Assembly (NCBI GenBank): GCA_942491465.1
Contig: CALOBA010000071.1
Coordinates: forward strand, 62,001 to 126,000
Length of the DNA stretch: 64,000 nt
Direction: 5' to 3'
Source of the DNA: CALOBA01 sp942491465
GTDB lineage: Bacteria; Pseudomonadota; Gammaproteobacteria; Chromatiales; Chromatiaceae
This document shows positions 54,370 to 64,000 of this stretch, in pieces. The translations under genes and the position numbers were made by a program. Under the pieces are notes generated by a model that saw nothing but the letters and a program-made list of their open reading frames with translations, made no database searches and was not told the origin of the DNA. The stretch's first letter is position 1. The number at the start of each line of letters is the position of its first letter.

Positions 54370-54801
54370 ATGTTGACCCTGCGCGCCGAGCAGATGGCGA
54401 TCTTCGAGGCGCAGGCGCGTGATCGTTTTCGCGCCCGGGCGCGCGCCCATGTGGCGCGCTGCTGGCCGCGGGAGGCGGCGCAGCTCGGCCCCGAGCGGTT
54501 GTCGCGCTACGTCGATGCGGCCATCGCCGAGGCCGAGGCGCGGGCGCTGGATGCCGAGCGCGACGTGCTGCTCCACATCGATCTGTGTCTGCTGCTGGAC
54601 CGACACCCCGATTGCGCGCGCGATACCCCCTGGGTGCGCGCGCTCTGGGCGCGATCGGACCTGCCGGCGGCGACCCGACTGCGGCTGATCTGGCGTCGAC
54701 TTGGCGAGCAGACCCGCGCGGCGGTGGCGGCCCAGGCCGCCGGCAATGCTCCAGCGGCCCAGGCCGCCGGCAATGGCCGCGCGGCAGGGGGGCCGGCATG
54801 A
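54370..54801 (+). CDS. Small helical protein of unknown function, coupled to the hydrolase gene
   Basis: A 143-residue protein rich in Ala/Arg/Glu, predicted mostly helical (LTLRAEQMAIFEAQARDRFR, AIAEAEARALDAERDVLLHI), with a low-complexity tail of repeated AAQAAGN. It resembles, from memory and not by search, small proteins encoded next to type VI secretion effector genes. Start ATG 54370 with GGAG 5 nt upstream. The stop overlaps the next start (ATGA), so the two are co-translated. Confidence 0.6.
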   Translation: MLTLRAEQMAIFEAQARDRFRARARAHVARCWPREAAQLGPERLSRYVDAAIAEAEARALDAERDVLLHIDLCLLLDRHPDCARDTPWVRALWARSDLPAATRLRLIWRRLGEQTRAAVAAQAAGNAPAAQAAGNGRAAGGPA

Positions 54802-56804
54802 GCCTGCTGGCGTATCTTGCCGAGTGCATGGACCGCGCCGCGACGGAACAGCAGTCGGCGCCGGAGACGCCGATCGCATCCGCGGCGTCGGATTGCCCCT
54901 ATGCGGATGCGCGTCGGCTGACGCTGATCCCGCGACGGCCGTCGAATGTCTTCGACGCCGGCGACTATCTGAAGCCGCTGCTGCCGGGGCGCTATCCCCC
55001 CGCCGATCTGCCGCTGAAGACCATCGAGTACAACGCCTATCCCGATCTCAATCGGCTGCGCGCCATCACCGCCGTGGTCACCGAGACGCCCTGGGCGGTG
55101 CAGTGCGATCCACGTCCGGCACCGCGGGCCGGCGTCACGGTGTATTTCCGGCTGGGCGCCCGCACCACGGCCGACGTGACCCTGTCCGCCATGCAGGCGG
55201 TCAGCGACGGCGAGGGGCGGGCCTCGGTGGCGCTGACGGTCAACAGCCTGTCGCGCACCAAGGATGCCATCGAACAGGCGGGCTGCATCGAGCTGTTCGC
55301 ATCCCTGCAGCCGGCCTGCGCCATCGCGGACCCGAGCCTGACGCTGACCATCCATCGCAACGAGGACGTGGACACCCCGCTCGGCGACACCGAATCGCCG
55401 GACGACTTTGCCGCCACGCTGCGGCCGGTGGTCGAGCTGCAGACCTGGATCGTGCGCCAGCGCCAAGACTGGGTCACCAGCAACGGTGTGCGCGCGCTCC
55501 AGCAGTTGCTCAACCAGGTCGCCTGTCGCCGCCGCGGCGGTGGCCATGGCTTCCTGCGACCGGACGGTCAGTTCGGGGAGGGCTCCCGTGCCGAGAACGC
55601 CCGATTCATTGCTGACTTCTCCGGCGTGCCCGGCGCGGGTGCCACCGCCGCCGCGGTGTTCAGTGCACGCCAGTTCGCCGTCCAGGTGGAGGAGAACGCC
55701 GCCGGCACCCAAGGCGTCAAGACCTATGTGCGCGCCGAGTATGGGGCCTACGCCGACGGCGACCTGGTCGACGGCCACCTGTTGATCGGAGCGACCGCCT
55801 GGACCCCCGGTAGCGCTGCGCGCATCCGCGACGCCGACGGCCTGCTCGATCTCTACCGCGCCGTGGTCTGGGAATTCATCGAGCGCCTGCGCGAGCGCGC
55901 CGAGGAGTACGTCGCCGGCGCCCGCAACGGCCAGACCGCGCGGACCTGGTACCGGCATCCGAGCGACAACGGCGGCCATCACAACTGGCCCGCCACCTGT
56001 GCCGAGGGCGAGGCCTATTGGTACGGCGGTGCGCGCTCGCTGGACCTGTTCCACGCCGACTTGGCCGCCAACCGCGCCGCCCTGGTCCCCGGTGAGGCCG
56101 CTCACTGGGTGCACTATCTGCGGCAAACCAACAGCCGCATCGGGCTGCACGGCGCCGATGCCGACAATCGCGTGGCCGTGCCGACCGTCAGCTACCCGGC
56201 CCATGCGCACCTGAACACGGACAGTACGATCGTCAACGTCGGCACCGCAGCGGCCCCGCGCTGGCAGCTGCGCCACATCTTCGGCACCCACAACGGCCAA
56301 TATACCGGCATCGATTGCTCGGCCTTTTGTCAGGCCCTGGCCTTGGAGGCGCGCTTTCGCGCCGAACACTGTGCCGACCTGGCCGACACGCGCATCTGCC
56401 CACTGCTACCCGAGATCACCCACAACGCCAACAGCGGCTGGGCGACCAGCCGGCTGACCACCAGCACCTGGTCCAGCGGCAACCACTATCGGCGCATGCC
56501 CAACCAGACCTGGCGGCCGGAGATCGTCTATCGCGGCGACCTCTTCAACGTGCCCGGATCACACATCGTCGCCCTGGCCACCAACAGCCGCAGCAGCCTG
56601 ACCGGCGGTGCGGCCGGCAACCTCTGGATCTGGCATGCAAACGGCACCACGGGGGTGCGCGCCGCCGCCGCCCCGCATTGGAATCCCAGCGCCTGCATCC
56701 GCCGCGTCGTGCATTCGCCGCTGGCGCAGTTCGCCAGTGCCTGGGGCTCTTGGGGCCAGACCACGGCGGCCGTGCACTACGGCCGCATCTACCTGTGGCA
56801 ATGA
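54798..56804 (+). CDS. Putative peptidoglycan hydrolase with PG-binding and NlpC/P60-like domains
   Basis: A 668-residue protein without signal peptide. Residues about 60-200 look like a beta-sandwich of unknown type. Residues about 235-275 (VRALQQLLNQ then DGQFGEGSRAENARFIADF) resemble the PG-binding 1 domain. The C-terminal 170 residues carry an NlpC/P60-like Cys/His arrangement: Cys in GIDCSAFCQAL near 510 and His in GSHIVALA near 590. Lack of a Sec signal plus a cell-wall enzyme suggests export by a contractile secretion system or lysis; this is inference. Overlaps the upstream gene by 4 bp. Confidence 0.6.
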   Translation: MSLLAYLAECMDRAATEQQSAPETPIASAASDCPYADARRLTLIPRRPSNVFDAGDYLKPLLPGRYPPADLPLKTIEYNAYPDLNRLRAITAVVTETPWAVQCDPRPAPRAGVTVYFRLGARTTADVTLSAMQAVSDGEGRASVALTVNSLSRTKDAIEQAGCIELFASLQPACAIADPSLTLTIHRNEDVDTPLGDTESPDDFAATLRPVVELQTWIVRQRQDWVTSNGVRALQQLLNQVACRRRGGGHGFLRPDGQFGEGSRAENARFIADFSGVPGAGATAAAVFSARQFAVQVEENAAGTQGVKTYVRAEYGAYADGDLVDGHLLIGATAWTPGSAARIRDADGLLDLYRAVVWEFIERLRERAEEYVAGARNGQTARTWYRHPSDNGGHHNWPATCAEGEAYWYGGARSLDLFHADLAANRAALVPGEAAHWVHYLRQTNSRIGLHGADADNRVAVPTVSYPAHAHLNTDSTIVNVGTAAAPRWQLRHIFGTHNGQYTGIDCSAFCQALALEARFRAEHCADLADTRICPLLPEITHNANSGWATSRLTTSTWSSGNHYRRMPNQTWRPEIVYRGDLFNVPGSHIVALATNSRSSLTGGAAGNLWIWHANGTTGVRAAAAPHWNPSACIRRVVHSPLAQFASAWGSWGQTTAAVHYGRIYLWQ

Positions 56805-56868
56805 GCGCCGAGCGGCGGGCAGCCCAGGCATCCGGCCGCCTGCCGCGCGCCCGGCAAGCGTGCCTGCG

Positions 56869-57828
56869 ATGACCGGCTACGCCCAACCGCAACCCCTGCT
56901 CGCGCTGCCTTGGGGCAGGGCCCCCGCGCACCTGCCCTACGGCCGCAGCGACCTCGGCGGCCTGGAGGACGACGTCCCGACGGCGCTGGTCGCGGCCGGC
57001 GCTGGAACGCTTTGGCTGCGCTACGGCCAATCCGGCGCGGTCTGGCTGGTGGACCCGGCTCGGCATCGCGTCGCGCCGGTGGACCTGGCCGCGGCGTTGC
57101 CCGATGGGCTGCGCAAGGCACCGATCTGGTGCTTCGCCATGGCGCACGACGGCGCCGACGCCATGGCGTTGCTGGTCGGCGCCCGCGCCGCCGGTGAGCT
57201 GCGCTTCAGCTTCCGGCTGTTGCGCTTCGACCCCTACGGGCGACCCCGCGATGGTGGCGCGCCGGCGCCTCTGTATTTCGGCGCCGAGGTGCCCGAGCGC
57301 CTCGCCGTCGATGCCGCCGGGCGTTGCTGGGTGCAGGCCGGCAAGACCCTCTGGATCATCGCCCGCGATGGCGCGCCGGTCACCCAGCTGGCCGCGACCG
57401 TCGGGGTGCTGCTGGACTCCGGCCGCTTCCTGACCGACAGCGAGCCGCCGCGGCTGCTCGACCCGGCGGGCGCCCCGCTCGGCGAGCTGGCACGCCCTAT
57501 GGCGGCCGCCGGCGGTCGGCTGCTGGCCGCCGGGCCGGATGATCTGGTGTTGTTCGAGCAGTCGGCAGCCGGTGCCGAGGCGCCCGCGCAGATCGGCTAT
57601 CTGATCGCCCGGGTCGGCATGCCGGGGTCGGCGCCGGCGATCCTGCACCGATTCCAGCTGCCGGCCCTGCGGCTGCGGCCCGACGCCCGCGGCGAGCTGG
57701 TCGACGGCAGCCCGATACGGAGTTGGTTCCCGCCCGGCGGTATGACCTTCGCCGACAATGGGGACCTGTTGCTGAGCCGCATCACGCCGGAGCAGTTTGG
57801 GGTGCTGCGCTTGGCCGCCCAAGGCTGA
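56869..57828 (+). CDS. Unknown protein, possibly beta-propeller-like
   Basis: A 319-residue protein, rich in Gly/Ala/Leu, with recurrent short beta motifs of the kind ERLAVDAAGRCWVQAGKTLW and GGMTFADNGDLLLSRITPEQ that suggest a propeller. No signal peptide, no recognised family. It follows the hydrolase gene by 64 bp on the same strand, so it may be its immunity protein or a structural partner. Start ATG 56869 (MTGYAQPQP). Confidence 0.5.
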   Translation: MTGYAQPQPLLALPWGRAPAHLPYGRSDLGGLEDDVPTALVAAGAGTLWLRYGQSGAVWLVDPARHRVAPVDLAAALPDGLRKAPIWCFAMAHDGADAMALLVGARAAGELRFSFRLLRFDPYGRPRDGGAPAPLYFGAEVPERLAVDAAGRCWVQAGKTLWIIARDGAPVTQLAATVGVLLDSGRFLTDSEPPRLLDPAGAPLGELARPMAAAGGRLLAAGPDDLVLFEQSAAGAEAPAQIGYLIARVGMPGSAPAILHRFQLPALRLRPDARGELVDGSPIRSWFPPGGMTFADNGDLLLSRITPEQFGVLRLAAQG

Positions 57829-57860
57829 GCCGCAAGAGGGTTTGGATTGGCCATGTTCCT

Positions 57861-58774
57861 ATGCTGACTGCCCTGCGCCGACGACTGGCCGGCTGGTTGC
57901 TGGCGCCGGATGAGCACCCGGTGCCGAGCGGGCTGTTGTTCGACTGGCAGCGCGGCGCGCCGGGGCCGGCGCCCTGCGCCGAGGTGCCGCTGCCGCCGGC
58001 GCTGGCCGCCGGGCTTCGCGGCGATGATCCGGAGCTTGCGGGGCTGCGCCGGCGTTATGCCGCTTTTGACCCCCGCGTGACCAGCCCGGCGCTGTGGGTG
58101 CCCGGCACCGTCAGCGACGCCGAGCTGACGCGCTTTCGCGGCGAGACGGCCTATGTTTGGCAGCGTCGTGGCGCCCGCGCAGCACCACCGCCGGCCCGGC
58201 GGCCCCCGGCCGCCGCGGCCGGGGCGCCGGGGGCGGGGGGGGGGGGGGGGGGGGGGGGGCGCCCCCGGGGCGGGGGGGGGGGGGGCGGCGCGGCGGGGGG
58301 GGGGGGGCGGCGCGGGGGGGGGGGGAAGGGGGGGGGGGGGCGGCCGCGGCGATCGAGCATTTCCTGTGTACCGATGCGGTGCCCGAGTCGAGCTTTCTAT
58401 GCCGGCGCTACCTGGCCGCGCGGGGCATCGAGGACCGGGCCGAGGCGGTGGCGCTGGATCGGATCGACGCGCGGCTGGCCGAGGTGGCGGTGGACCTGGC
58501 CGTCAATATCCACAGCTTCTCCGAGTGCCGTCCGCAGGCCATCGATTGGTGGCTGGCCCTGCTGGCGCGGCATCGGGTGCGCTGGCTGATGGTTGCCCCG
58601 AATGCTATGGACCACGGCGGCGCGCGGCTGCTGACCAACGCAGGCGTGGACTTTGCGCCGCTGATCGCACGTCACGGCTATCGGCTGCGCTGGCGAGCGC
58701 CGAAGTTTGTCGATTCGCTCGTACAGCGGTATGGTTTGTCGCCGACCATGTACCACTTCTTCGAGCTCGGTTGA
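57861..58774 (+). pseudogene. Putative sugar O-methyltransferase, disrupted by a G-rich tract
   Basis: The N-terminal part (RYAAFDPRVTSPALWVPGTV to TAYVWQRRG) and the C-terminal part (VDLAVNIHSFSECRPQAIDW to PTMYHFFELG) match one putative sugar O-methyltransferase family but lie in different frames. The segment between (58174-58350), where the SAM-binding glycine motif should be, is increasingly and then purely G/C. The gene ends 23 bp before ureA. Either the sequence is artefactual here or the gene is broken. Confidence 0.7.
58219..58350. other. Poly-G low-complexity tract, probable sequence artefact
   Basis: Over 130 bases are almost only G with a few C and A, rising gradually out of normal coding sequence. 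Runs of G exceed 20 bases. Coding on both sides belongs to one gene in two frames. Confidence 0.8.
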
Positions 58775-58797
58775 GACCGGCAACAGAGGTATCCCCG

Positions 58798-59100
58798 ATG
58801 GAGCTCACCCCGCGCGAGAAAGACAAGCTGCTGCTGTTCACCGCCGGCCTGCTGGCGGAGCGGCGTCGGGCCCGCGGCCTGAAGCTGAACTATCCCGAGG
58901 CGGTGGCGCTGATCAGCTGCGCCGTCCTCGAAGGCGCCCGCGACGGCAAGCGCGTCGCCGAGCTGATGGACCTGGGGCGCACCATTTTGACCCGCGACGA
59001 CGTGATGGACGGCGTCGCCGAGATGATCCCCGACGTCCAGGTGGAGGCCACCTTCCCGGACGGTACCAAGCTGGTGACCGTGCACGATCCCATCGTTTAG
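58798..59100 (+). CDS. ureA: Urease gamma subunit
   Basis: A 100-residue structural subunit: MELTPREKDKLLLFTAGLLA, LNYPEAVALISCAVLEGARD and MIPDVQVEATFPDGTKLVTV are diagnostic. First gene of ureABCEF here. Normally ureD would precede it; here the methyltransferase remnant does. Confidence 0.97.
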   Translation: MELTPREKDKLLLFTAGLLAERRRARGLKLNYPEAVALISCAVLEGARDGKRVAELMDLGRTILTRDDVMDGVAEMIPDVQVEATFPDGTKLVTVHDPIV

Positions 59101-59188
59101 CCAATCGGCCCCGGTCGGCGTCGCGGTGGGGTGCGCTCGCGCAGTCCTGCCTCCGATCCGTCGGCGCGCCGGGGCCAGGAGCGCATCC

Positions 59189-59538
59189 ATGATCCCAGGT
59201 GAAGTCCTGACCGCCGCCGGTGAGATCGAGCTCAATGCCGGCCGCCCCGTGTTGACCGTCGAGGTCGCCAACACCGGCGACCGCCCGATCCAGGTCGGCT
59301 CCCACTATCACTTCTTCGAGACCAACCCGGCGCTGCGCTTCGCGCGCGGGCCGACCCGCGGCCACCGGCTCGACATCCCCGCCGGCACCGCCGTGCGCTT
59401 CGAGCCGGGGCAGTCGCGCACCGTGGACCTGGTGCCCTATGCCGGCGCGCGCGTGGTCTACGGCTTTCGCGGCGCGGTGATGGGGCCGCTGGAACCCTCG
59501 GCGGGCGACGGTCCGTCCGCTGCGACGGGGGAGGGGGC

Positions 59539-59542
<4 letters not shown>
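59189..59542 (+). CDS. ureB: Urease beta subunit
   Basis: A 117-residue structural subunit: MIPGEVLTAAGEIELNAGRP, VANTGDRPIQVGSHYHFFET, LDIPAGTAVRFEPGQ. The C-terminal tail is short and variable. Overlaps ureC by 4 bp. Confidence 0.97.
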
Positions 59543-61263
<1,721 letters not shown>

Positions 61264-61280
61264 CCGCGGGGGAACCGGTG

Positions 61281-61751
61281 GTGAGCGATGACCCGCTGCT
61301 GCACCTGACCCGACGCCTGGATCGGGCCGAGCGCATCCAGGCCCGCGTGTCGCTGAGCTTCGAGCAGCGGCAGCGCTCGCGGCTGCGGGTGCGGCTCGAC
61401 GATGGGCGGGAGGCCGGCATCCTGCTCCGGCGCGGCGAGACGCTGCGCGACGGCGACCTGCTCGGCGGCGACGACGGTCTCGCGGTGGAGGTCCGGGCGG
61501 CGCCGGAGCCGTTGTCGGTGGCCGACAGCGACGACGGCCTGCTGCTGGCGCGGGTCTGCTACCACCTGGGCAACCGCCATGTGGCGTTGCAGATCGGCCC
61601 CGGTCGGCTGTGCTGGCTGCATGACCATGTGCTCGACGCCATGGTGCGCGGACTCGGCCTTGAGGTACGCGCGCAGCTGGCGCCGTTCGAGCCCGAGCCC
61701 GGGGCCTACGGCGGCCACGCCCATGGCGCCGGGCACGCGCATGGTCACTGA
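61281..61751 (+). CDS. ureE: Urease accessory nickel chaperone UreE
   Basis: A 156-residue metallochaperone. The N-terminal domain contains RSRLRVRLDDGREAGILLRR. The C-terminal domain has the conserved YHLGNRHVALQI with metal-binding His, and a His-rich tail (GGHAHGAGHAHGH). A GTG start at 61281 gives MSDDPLLHL; the GTG at 61278 is equally possible. Overlaps ureF by 11 bp. Confidence 0.94.
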   Translation: MSDDPLLHLTRRLDRAERIQARVSLSFEQRQRSRLRVRLDDGREAGILLRRGETLRDGDLLGGDDGLAVEVRAAPEPLSVADSDDGLLLARVCYHLGNRHVALQIGPGRLCWLHDHVLDAMVRGLGLEVRAQLAPFEPEPGAYGGHAHGAGHAHGH

Positions 61752-62508
61752 AGGCGCGCTTGCGCGGTTGCGCCTGCTCCAATTGGTGAGCCCGGCCCTG
61801 CCGATCGGCGGATACACCTATTCCCAAGGCATCGAATGGGCGGTCGAGGCCGGCTGGGTCCGTGGTGCCGACGACCTGGAGCAGTGGCTTCAAGAGCAGC
61901 TGAGCAACGCCATGCGCGATGTCGACCTGCCGGTGCTGCTGCGCATGATCGATGCGATCCGGCGTGATGACCCGGCGACCGTCGCCGACTGGATCGAGCG
62001 CCTGCTCGCCTGGCGCGAGACCGCGGAGCTGCGTGCCGAGGAGTCGCAGCGCGGTCGCGCATTGGCCGATCTGCTGGTTGCGTTGGGTGTCTTGAGTCGC
62101 CCCGCTTCGGCGAGACAAAGGCCCCGAGGTCGTGTCGGCTTGCCCGCCGCCGAGGCGGTACCGGTCGACGGGGGTGAAGCCCTCGGCGAGGCTTGGTATC
62201 CGCTGTTGGCCCGCAGCCAGAGTGCCGGCTTCGCGGCCGCCGCGGTCAGCTGGGGCGTCGGCACCGAGGACGCCTGCCTCGGCTTCGCCTGGGCCTGGTG
62301 CGAGACCCTGGTCTCGGCCGGCGTCCGCCTGGTACCCCTGGGGCAGAGCGATGGTCAGCGCATCCTGCTGAGCCTGGCGGCACGGATTCCGGCGATCGTC
62401 GCCGCCGCGCGGGGGCTCGACGATGACGACCTCGGCGCGGCCAGCCCGGCCGCGGCCATCGCCGGCAGTGCCCACGAGACCCAATACACCCGGCTGTTTC
62501 GCTCCTGA
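61741..62508 (+). CDS. ureF: Urease accessory protein UreF
   Basis: A 255-residue activator of the UreG GTPase in the UreDFG complex: LLQLVSPALPIGGYTYSQGI, EAGWVRGADDLEQWL, and C-terminal VPLGQSDGQRILLSL and THETQYTRLFRS-like end (HETQYTRLFRS). A 30-residue segment near 120 (RPASARQRPRGRVGLPAAEA) is unusual in being long and basic. ureG does not follow directly; an RDD pseudogene lies between. Confidence 0.95.
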   Translation: MVTEGALARLRLLQLVSPALPIGGYTYSQGIEWAVEAGWVRGADDLEQWLQEQLSNAMRDVDLPVLLRMIDAIRRDDPATVADWIERLLAWRETAELRAEESQRGRALADLLVALGVLSRPASARQRPRGRVGLPAAEAVPVDGGEALGEAWYPLLARSQSAGFAAAAVSWGVGTEDACLGFAWAWCETLVSAGVRLVPLGQSDGQRILLSLAARIPAIVAAARGLDDDDLGAASPAAAIAGSAHETQYTRLFRS

Positions 62509-62593
62509 CGAACTTCGGCGTCGATGCAAGCGCTGCGCGCGCCGCTGGTGAACTCGATCAAATCCACCCAAGCCCACCCGACGAGGATATGCC

Positions 62594-62940
62594 ATGACAG
62601 AGAATCCCTACCGCCCGCCCGAATCCGATATCAAGCCGCCGATACAGACCGAGCCCGCCGATATCGCCGGCTTGGCCAGCTTGTGAAGACGCGCATCGTT
62701 TCGGTGCGTGATGGACGGCTGCTGTCGTTCGGGCGGCTGATCGGTCTGCGCTACCTCCCGGTTTGGCTGGTGAGCGTGATCCCGGTCATTCAGCTTTTCG
62801 GAATGATCGATGCCTTGTTCATCTTCCGTCGCGACCGCCGCTGTGTTCATGACCTGATCGCCGGGACCAAGGTCGTGCGTGCCGATGTGTCGATTGGCGT
62901 GCCGATCGGCACCGCCGGCGCAGGGGCGCTCCATGCATAG
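62594..62940 (+). pseudogene. RDD-family membrane protein remnant
   Basis: The first 30 codons (MTENPYRPPESDIKPP to LASL, stop at 62684-62686) are a typical N-terminus of an RDD protein. The last 80 codons, in another frame, encode its C-terminal membrane part (LPVWLVSVIPVIQLFGMIDA, RRDRRCVHDLIAGTKVVRA). The middle, with the RDD motif helix, is missing. The gene thus suffered an internal deletion with frameshift. It sits between ureF and ureG and its end overlaps the ureG start. Confidence 0.78.
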
Positions 62941-63607
62941 CCCGGCGGGGGAGCGCGAGGCGCTACGCGTCGGTGTCGGCGGCCCCGTCGGCTCCGGCAA
63001 GACCGCGTTGCTCGATGCCCTGTGCAAGCGCATGCGGGGGCGCTGGGAACTCGCCGTCGTCACCAACGACATCTACACCCGCGAAGATGCCGAGATGCTG
63101 ATCCGCAGCCAGGCCCTGCCCGCGGAGCGCATCATCGGCGTCGAGACCGGAGGCTGCCCGCATACGGCCATCCGCGAGGATGCATCCATGAACCTGGCCG
63201 CGGTCGCAGACCTGCAGCTGCGCTTCCCGGGGCTGGATCTGGTCTTTGTCGAGAGCGGCGGCGACAACCTGGCCGCCACCTTCAGCCCCGAGCTGGCGGA
63301 CCTGACCATCTATGTCATCGATGTCGCCGAGGGCGAGAAGATCCCGCGCAAGGGCGGCCCCGGCATCACCCGCTCGGACCTACTGGTGATCAACAAGATC
63401 GATCTGGCGCCCTATGTGGGTGCGTCGCTGGAGGTCATGCAGCGGGATGCGGCGCGGATGCGCGGCGAGCGCCCGTTCGTGCTCACCAATCTGCGGGCGG
63501 GGGAGGGGGTCGACGTCATCGTCGACTTCATCCAGCGCGAGGGGCTCCTAGCGCCACTGTCGGTAGAGGTCGAACAGGTGGGCGAGCAGGGCGCCGAACA
63601 GGGGTAG
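62933..63607 (+). CDS. ureG: Urease accessory GTPase UreG
   Basis: A 224-residue nickel-delivering GTPase. P-loop GVGGPVGSGKTALLDAL, nickel motif ETGGCPHTAIRED, and switch FVESGGDNLAATFSPELAD are intact, with NKIDLAPYVGA for guanine. Start ATG 62933. The last about 20 residues (PLSVEVEQVGEQGAEQG) extend past the usual end and overlap the opposite gene at 63548. Confidence 0.96.
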   Translation: MHSPAGEREALRVGVGGPVGSGKTALLDALCKRMRGRWELAVVTNDIYTREDAEMLIRSQALPAERIIGVETGGCPHTAIREDASMNLAAVADLQLRFPGLDLVFVESGGDNLAATFSPELADLTIYVIDVAEGEKIPRKGGPGITRSDLLVINKIDLAPYVGASLEVMQRDAARMRGERPFVLTNLRAGEGVDVIVDFIQREGLLAPLSVEVEQVGEQGAEQG

Positions 63608-63811
63608 GGCGACCAGTTCCCAGCGACTGTCCGCCAGTGCGGCACGCACGGCGGCCAGCAACAGGCCGCCCGAGACGAGCGTCGGCAGCAGGTCTCCAAT
63701 GCGGGGCCCACGGCCGGTGAGGCGCCGAAAGAGCGCGAGGGCTACGGCCTCCAGCAGCACCAGGATCAGGATCAGGTCGATGATGCGACCCGTGGCATAG
63801 AGTTCAGTCAT
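63548..63811 (-). CDS. Small membrane protein of unknown function
   Basis: An 87-residue protein with an N-terminal hydrophobic segment (IIDLILILVLLEAVALALF) followed by RRLTGRGPRIGDLLPTLVSG and two further hydrophobic stretches (GLLLAAVRAALA, LVALPLFGALLAHLFDLY). No family identified. Start ATG 63811. Its 3' end overlaps ureG by 60 bp, and its 5' region faces the putative photosynthesis promoter. Confidence 0.65.
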   Translation of the reverse strand: MTELYATGRIIDLILILVLLEAVALALFRRLTGRGPRIGDLLPTLVSGGLLLAAVRAALADSRWELVALPLFGALLAHLFDLYRQWR

Positions 63812-63872
63812 GGGATCGGGGTCGGCTCCGGTGTTCGAAACCGAGAGTGTAAACAACGCTGGAAAAGAAAAC

Positions 63873-63890
63873 TGTAAATCAAGCTTGACA
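63873..63890 (+). promoter_or_regulatory. PpsR/CrtJ-type box 1 (TGT-N12-ACA)
   Basis: TGTAAATCAAGCTTGACA matches the TGTN12ACA palindrome bound by the photosynthesis repressor PpsR/CrtJ, and covers the -35 hexamer. Confidence 0.72.
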
Positions 63891-63912
63891 TATATTTCTG
63901 TCACGCTAAGAT
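63885..63912 (+). promoter_or_regulatory. Promoter at the right edge
   Basis: TTGACA (63885-63890), 16-bp spacer, TAAGAT (63907-63912). The first ATG after it (63920) opens a frame of only 25 codons that stops at 63995-63997; no Shine-Dalgarno precedes it, so the controlled gene probably starts beyond the window. Confidence 0.68.
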
Positions 63913-63916
63913 GACA
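63899..63916 (+). promoter_or_regulatory. PpsR/CrtJ-type box 2 (TGT-N12-ACA)
   Basis: TGTCACGCTAAGATGACA, a second TGTN12ACA palindrome 8 bp after the first, covers the -10 hexamer. Tandem boxes are the usual arrangement for cooperative PpsR binding. Confidence 0.7.
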
Positions 63917-64000
63917 CCCATGGATTCGATGAGCGGGCTTGGAGCTTCCAGGCCAGCCCAACTAACCGCCGGGTTTCAAGGGGCTCTAGGTTCCTGACCT

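Noticed and set aside
57861..58774. True phase-variable poly-G contingency gene
   Set aside because: The tract is far longer and less regular than known contingency G-tracts and replaces conserved sequence rather than being inserted in it, so an artefact is more likely.

Overview
The window is high-GC DNA from a gammaproteobacterium, most likely a purple sulfur bacterium (Chromatiaceae). The basis is the tol-pal, rplU-rpmA-obgE-proB and urease gene orders, a soluble NAD-reducing [NiFe] hydrogenase next to separate uptake-hydrogenase accessory genes, and two tandem TGT-N12-ACA (PpsR/CrtJ-type) boxes over a promoter at the right edge. This is inferred from gene content and motifs, not from a phylogeny.

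Layout. 1-3,170: argS (partial), a methyltransferase, lexA with a divergent LexA-like peptidase gene, and an ibpA-type small heat-shock gene with a ROSE-like thermometer. 3,431-8,609: hoxF-hoxU-hoxY-hoxH-hoxW. 8,807-10,579: an AAA-ATPase-like/PD-(D/E)XK protein. 11,084-15,774: tRNA-Pro, ispB, and rplU-rpmA-obgE-proB. 16,066-22,505: a secreted protein, an SRPBCC protein, rpoZ, spoT and a Kef-type antiporter. 22,778-30,490: the tol-pal locus ybgC-tolQRA-tolB-pal-cpoB, split between tolA and tolB by two oppositely oriented accessory genes. 30,725-38,716: DUF29, cusB-cusA, a LON-domain protein, iscA, sufE and wecB. 38,867-45,343: a TerB-like protein, lipB, ybeD, a D-amino-acid transaminase, dacA, a HupH-like protein, a hydrogenase protease and hypC. 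45,654-63,607: urea uptake and urease genes, with urtE-ureD separated from ureABCEF-ureG by about 11.5 kb. That segment holds hexanucleotide arrays, hicAB, an iterated repeat array, a Zur-box zinc cluster and an unusual cluster with an NlpC/P60-like putative peptidoglycan hydrolase.

The most striking non-gene content is a set of small transposase-less elements. Family A has six copies of exactly 97 bp with about 30-bp terminal inverted repeats and 5-bp target duplications. Family B is 158 bp with TA at its ends. Family C is 235 bp with a perfect 18-bp inverted repeat and CTGAA duplications. Family D is 122 bp with 10-bp duplications. One family A copy is nested inside a family B copy, and the uninterrupted B copy elsewhere in the window shows the empty site. 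Several insertions fall exactly on stop codons. Hairpin-capable GACAAC/GTCGTT hexanucleotide arrays recur at gene borders. No complete transposase gene is visible.

Data-quality warning: an almost pure G tract at about 58,219-58,350 destroys a methyltransferase gene and is probably an assembly or base-calling artefact.
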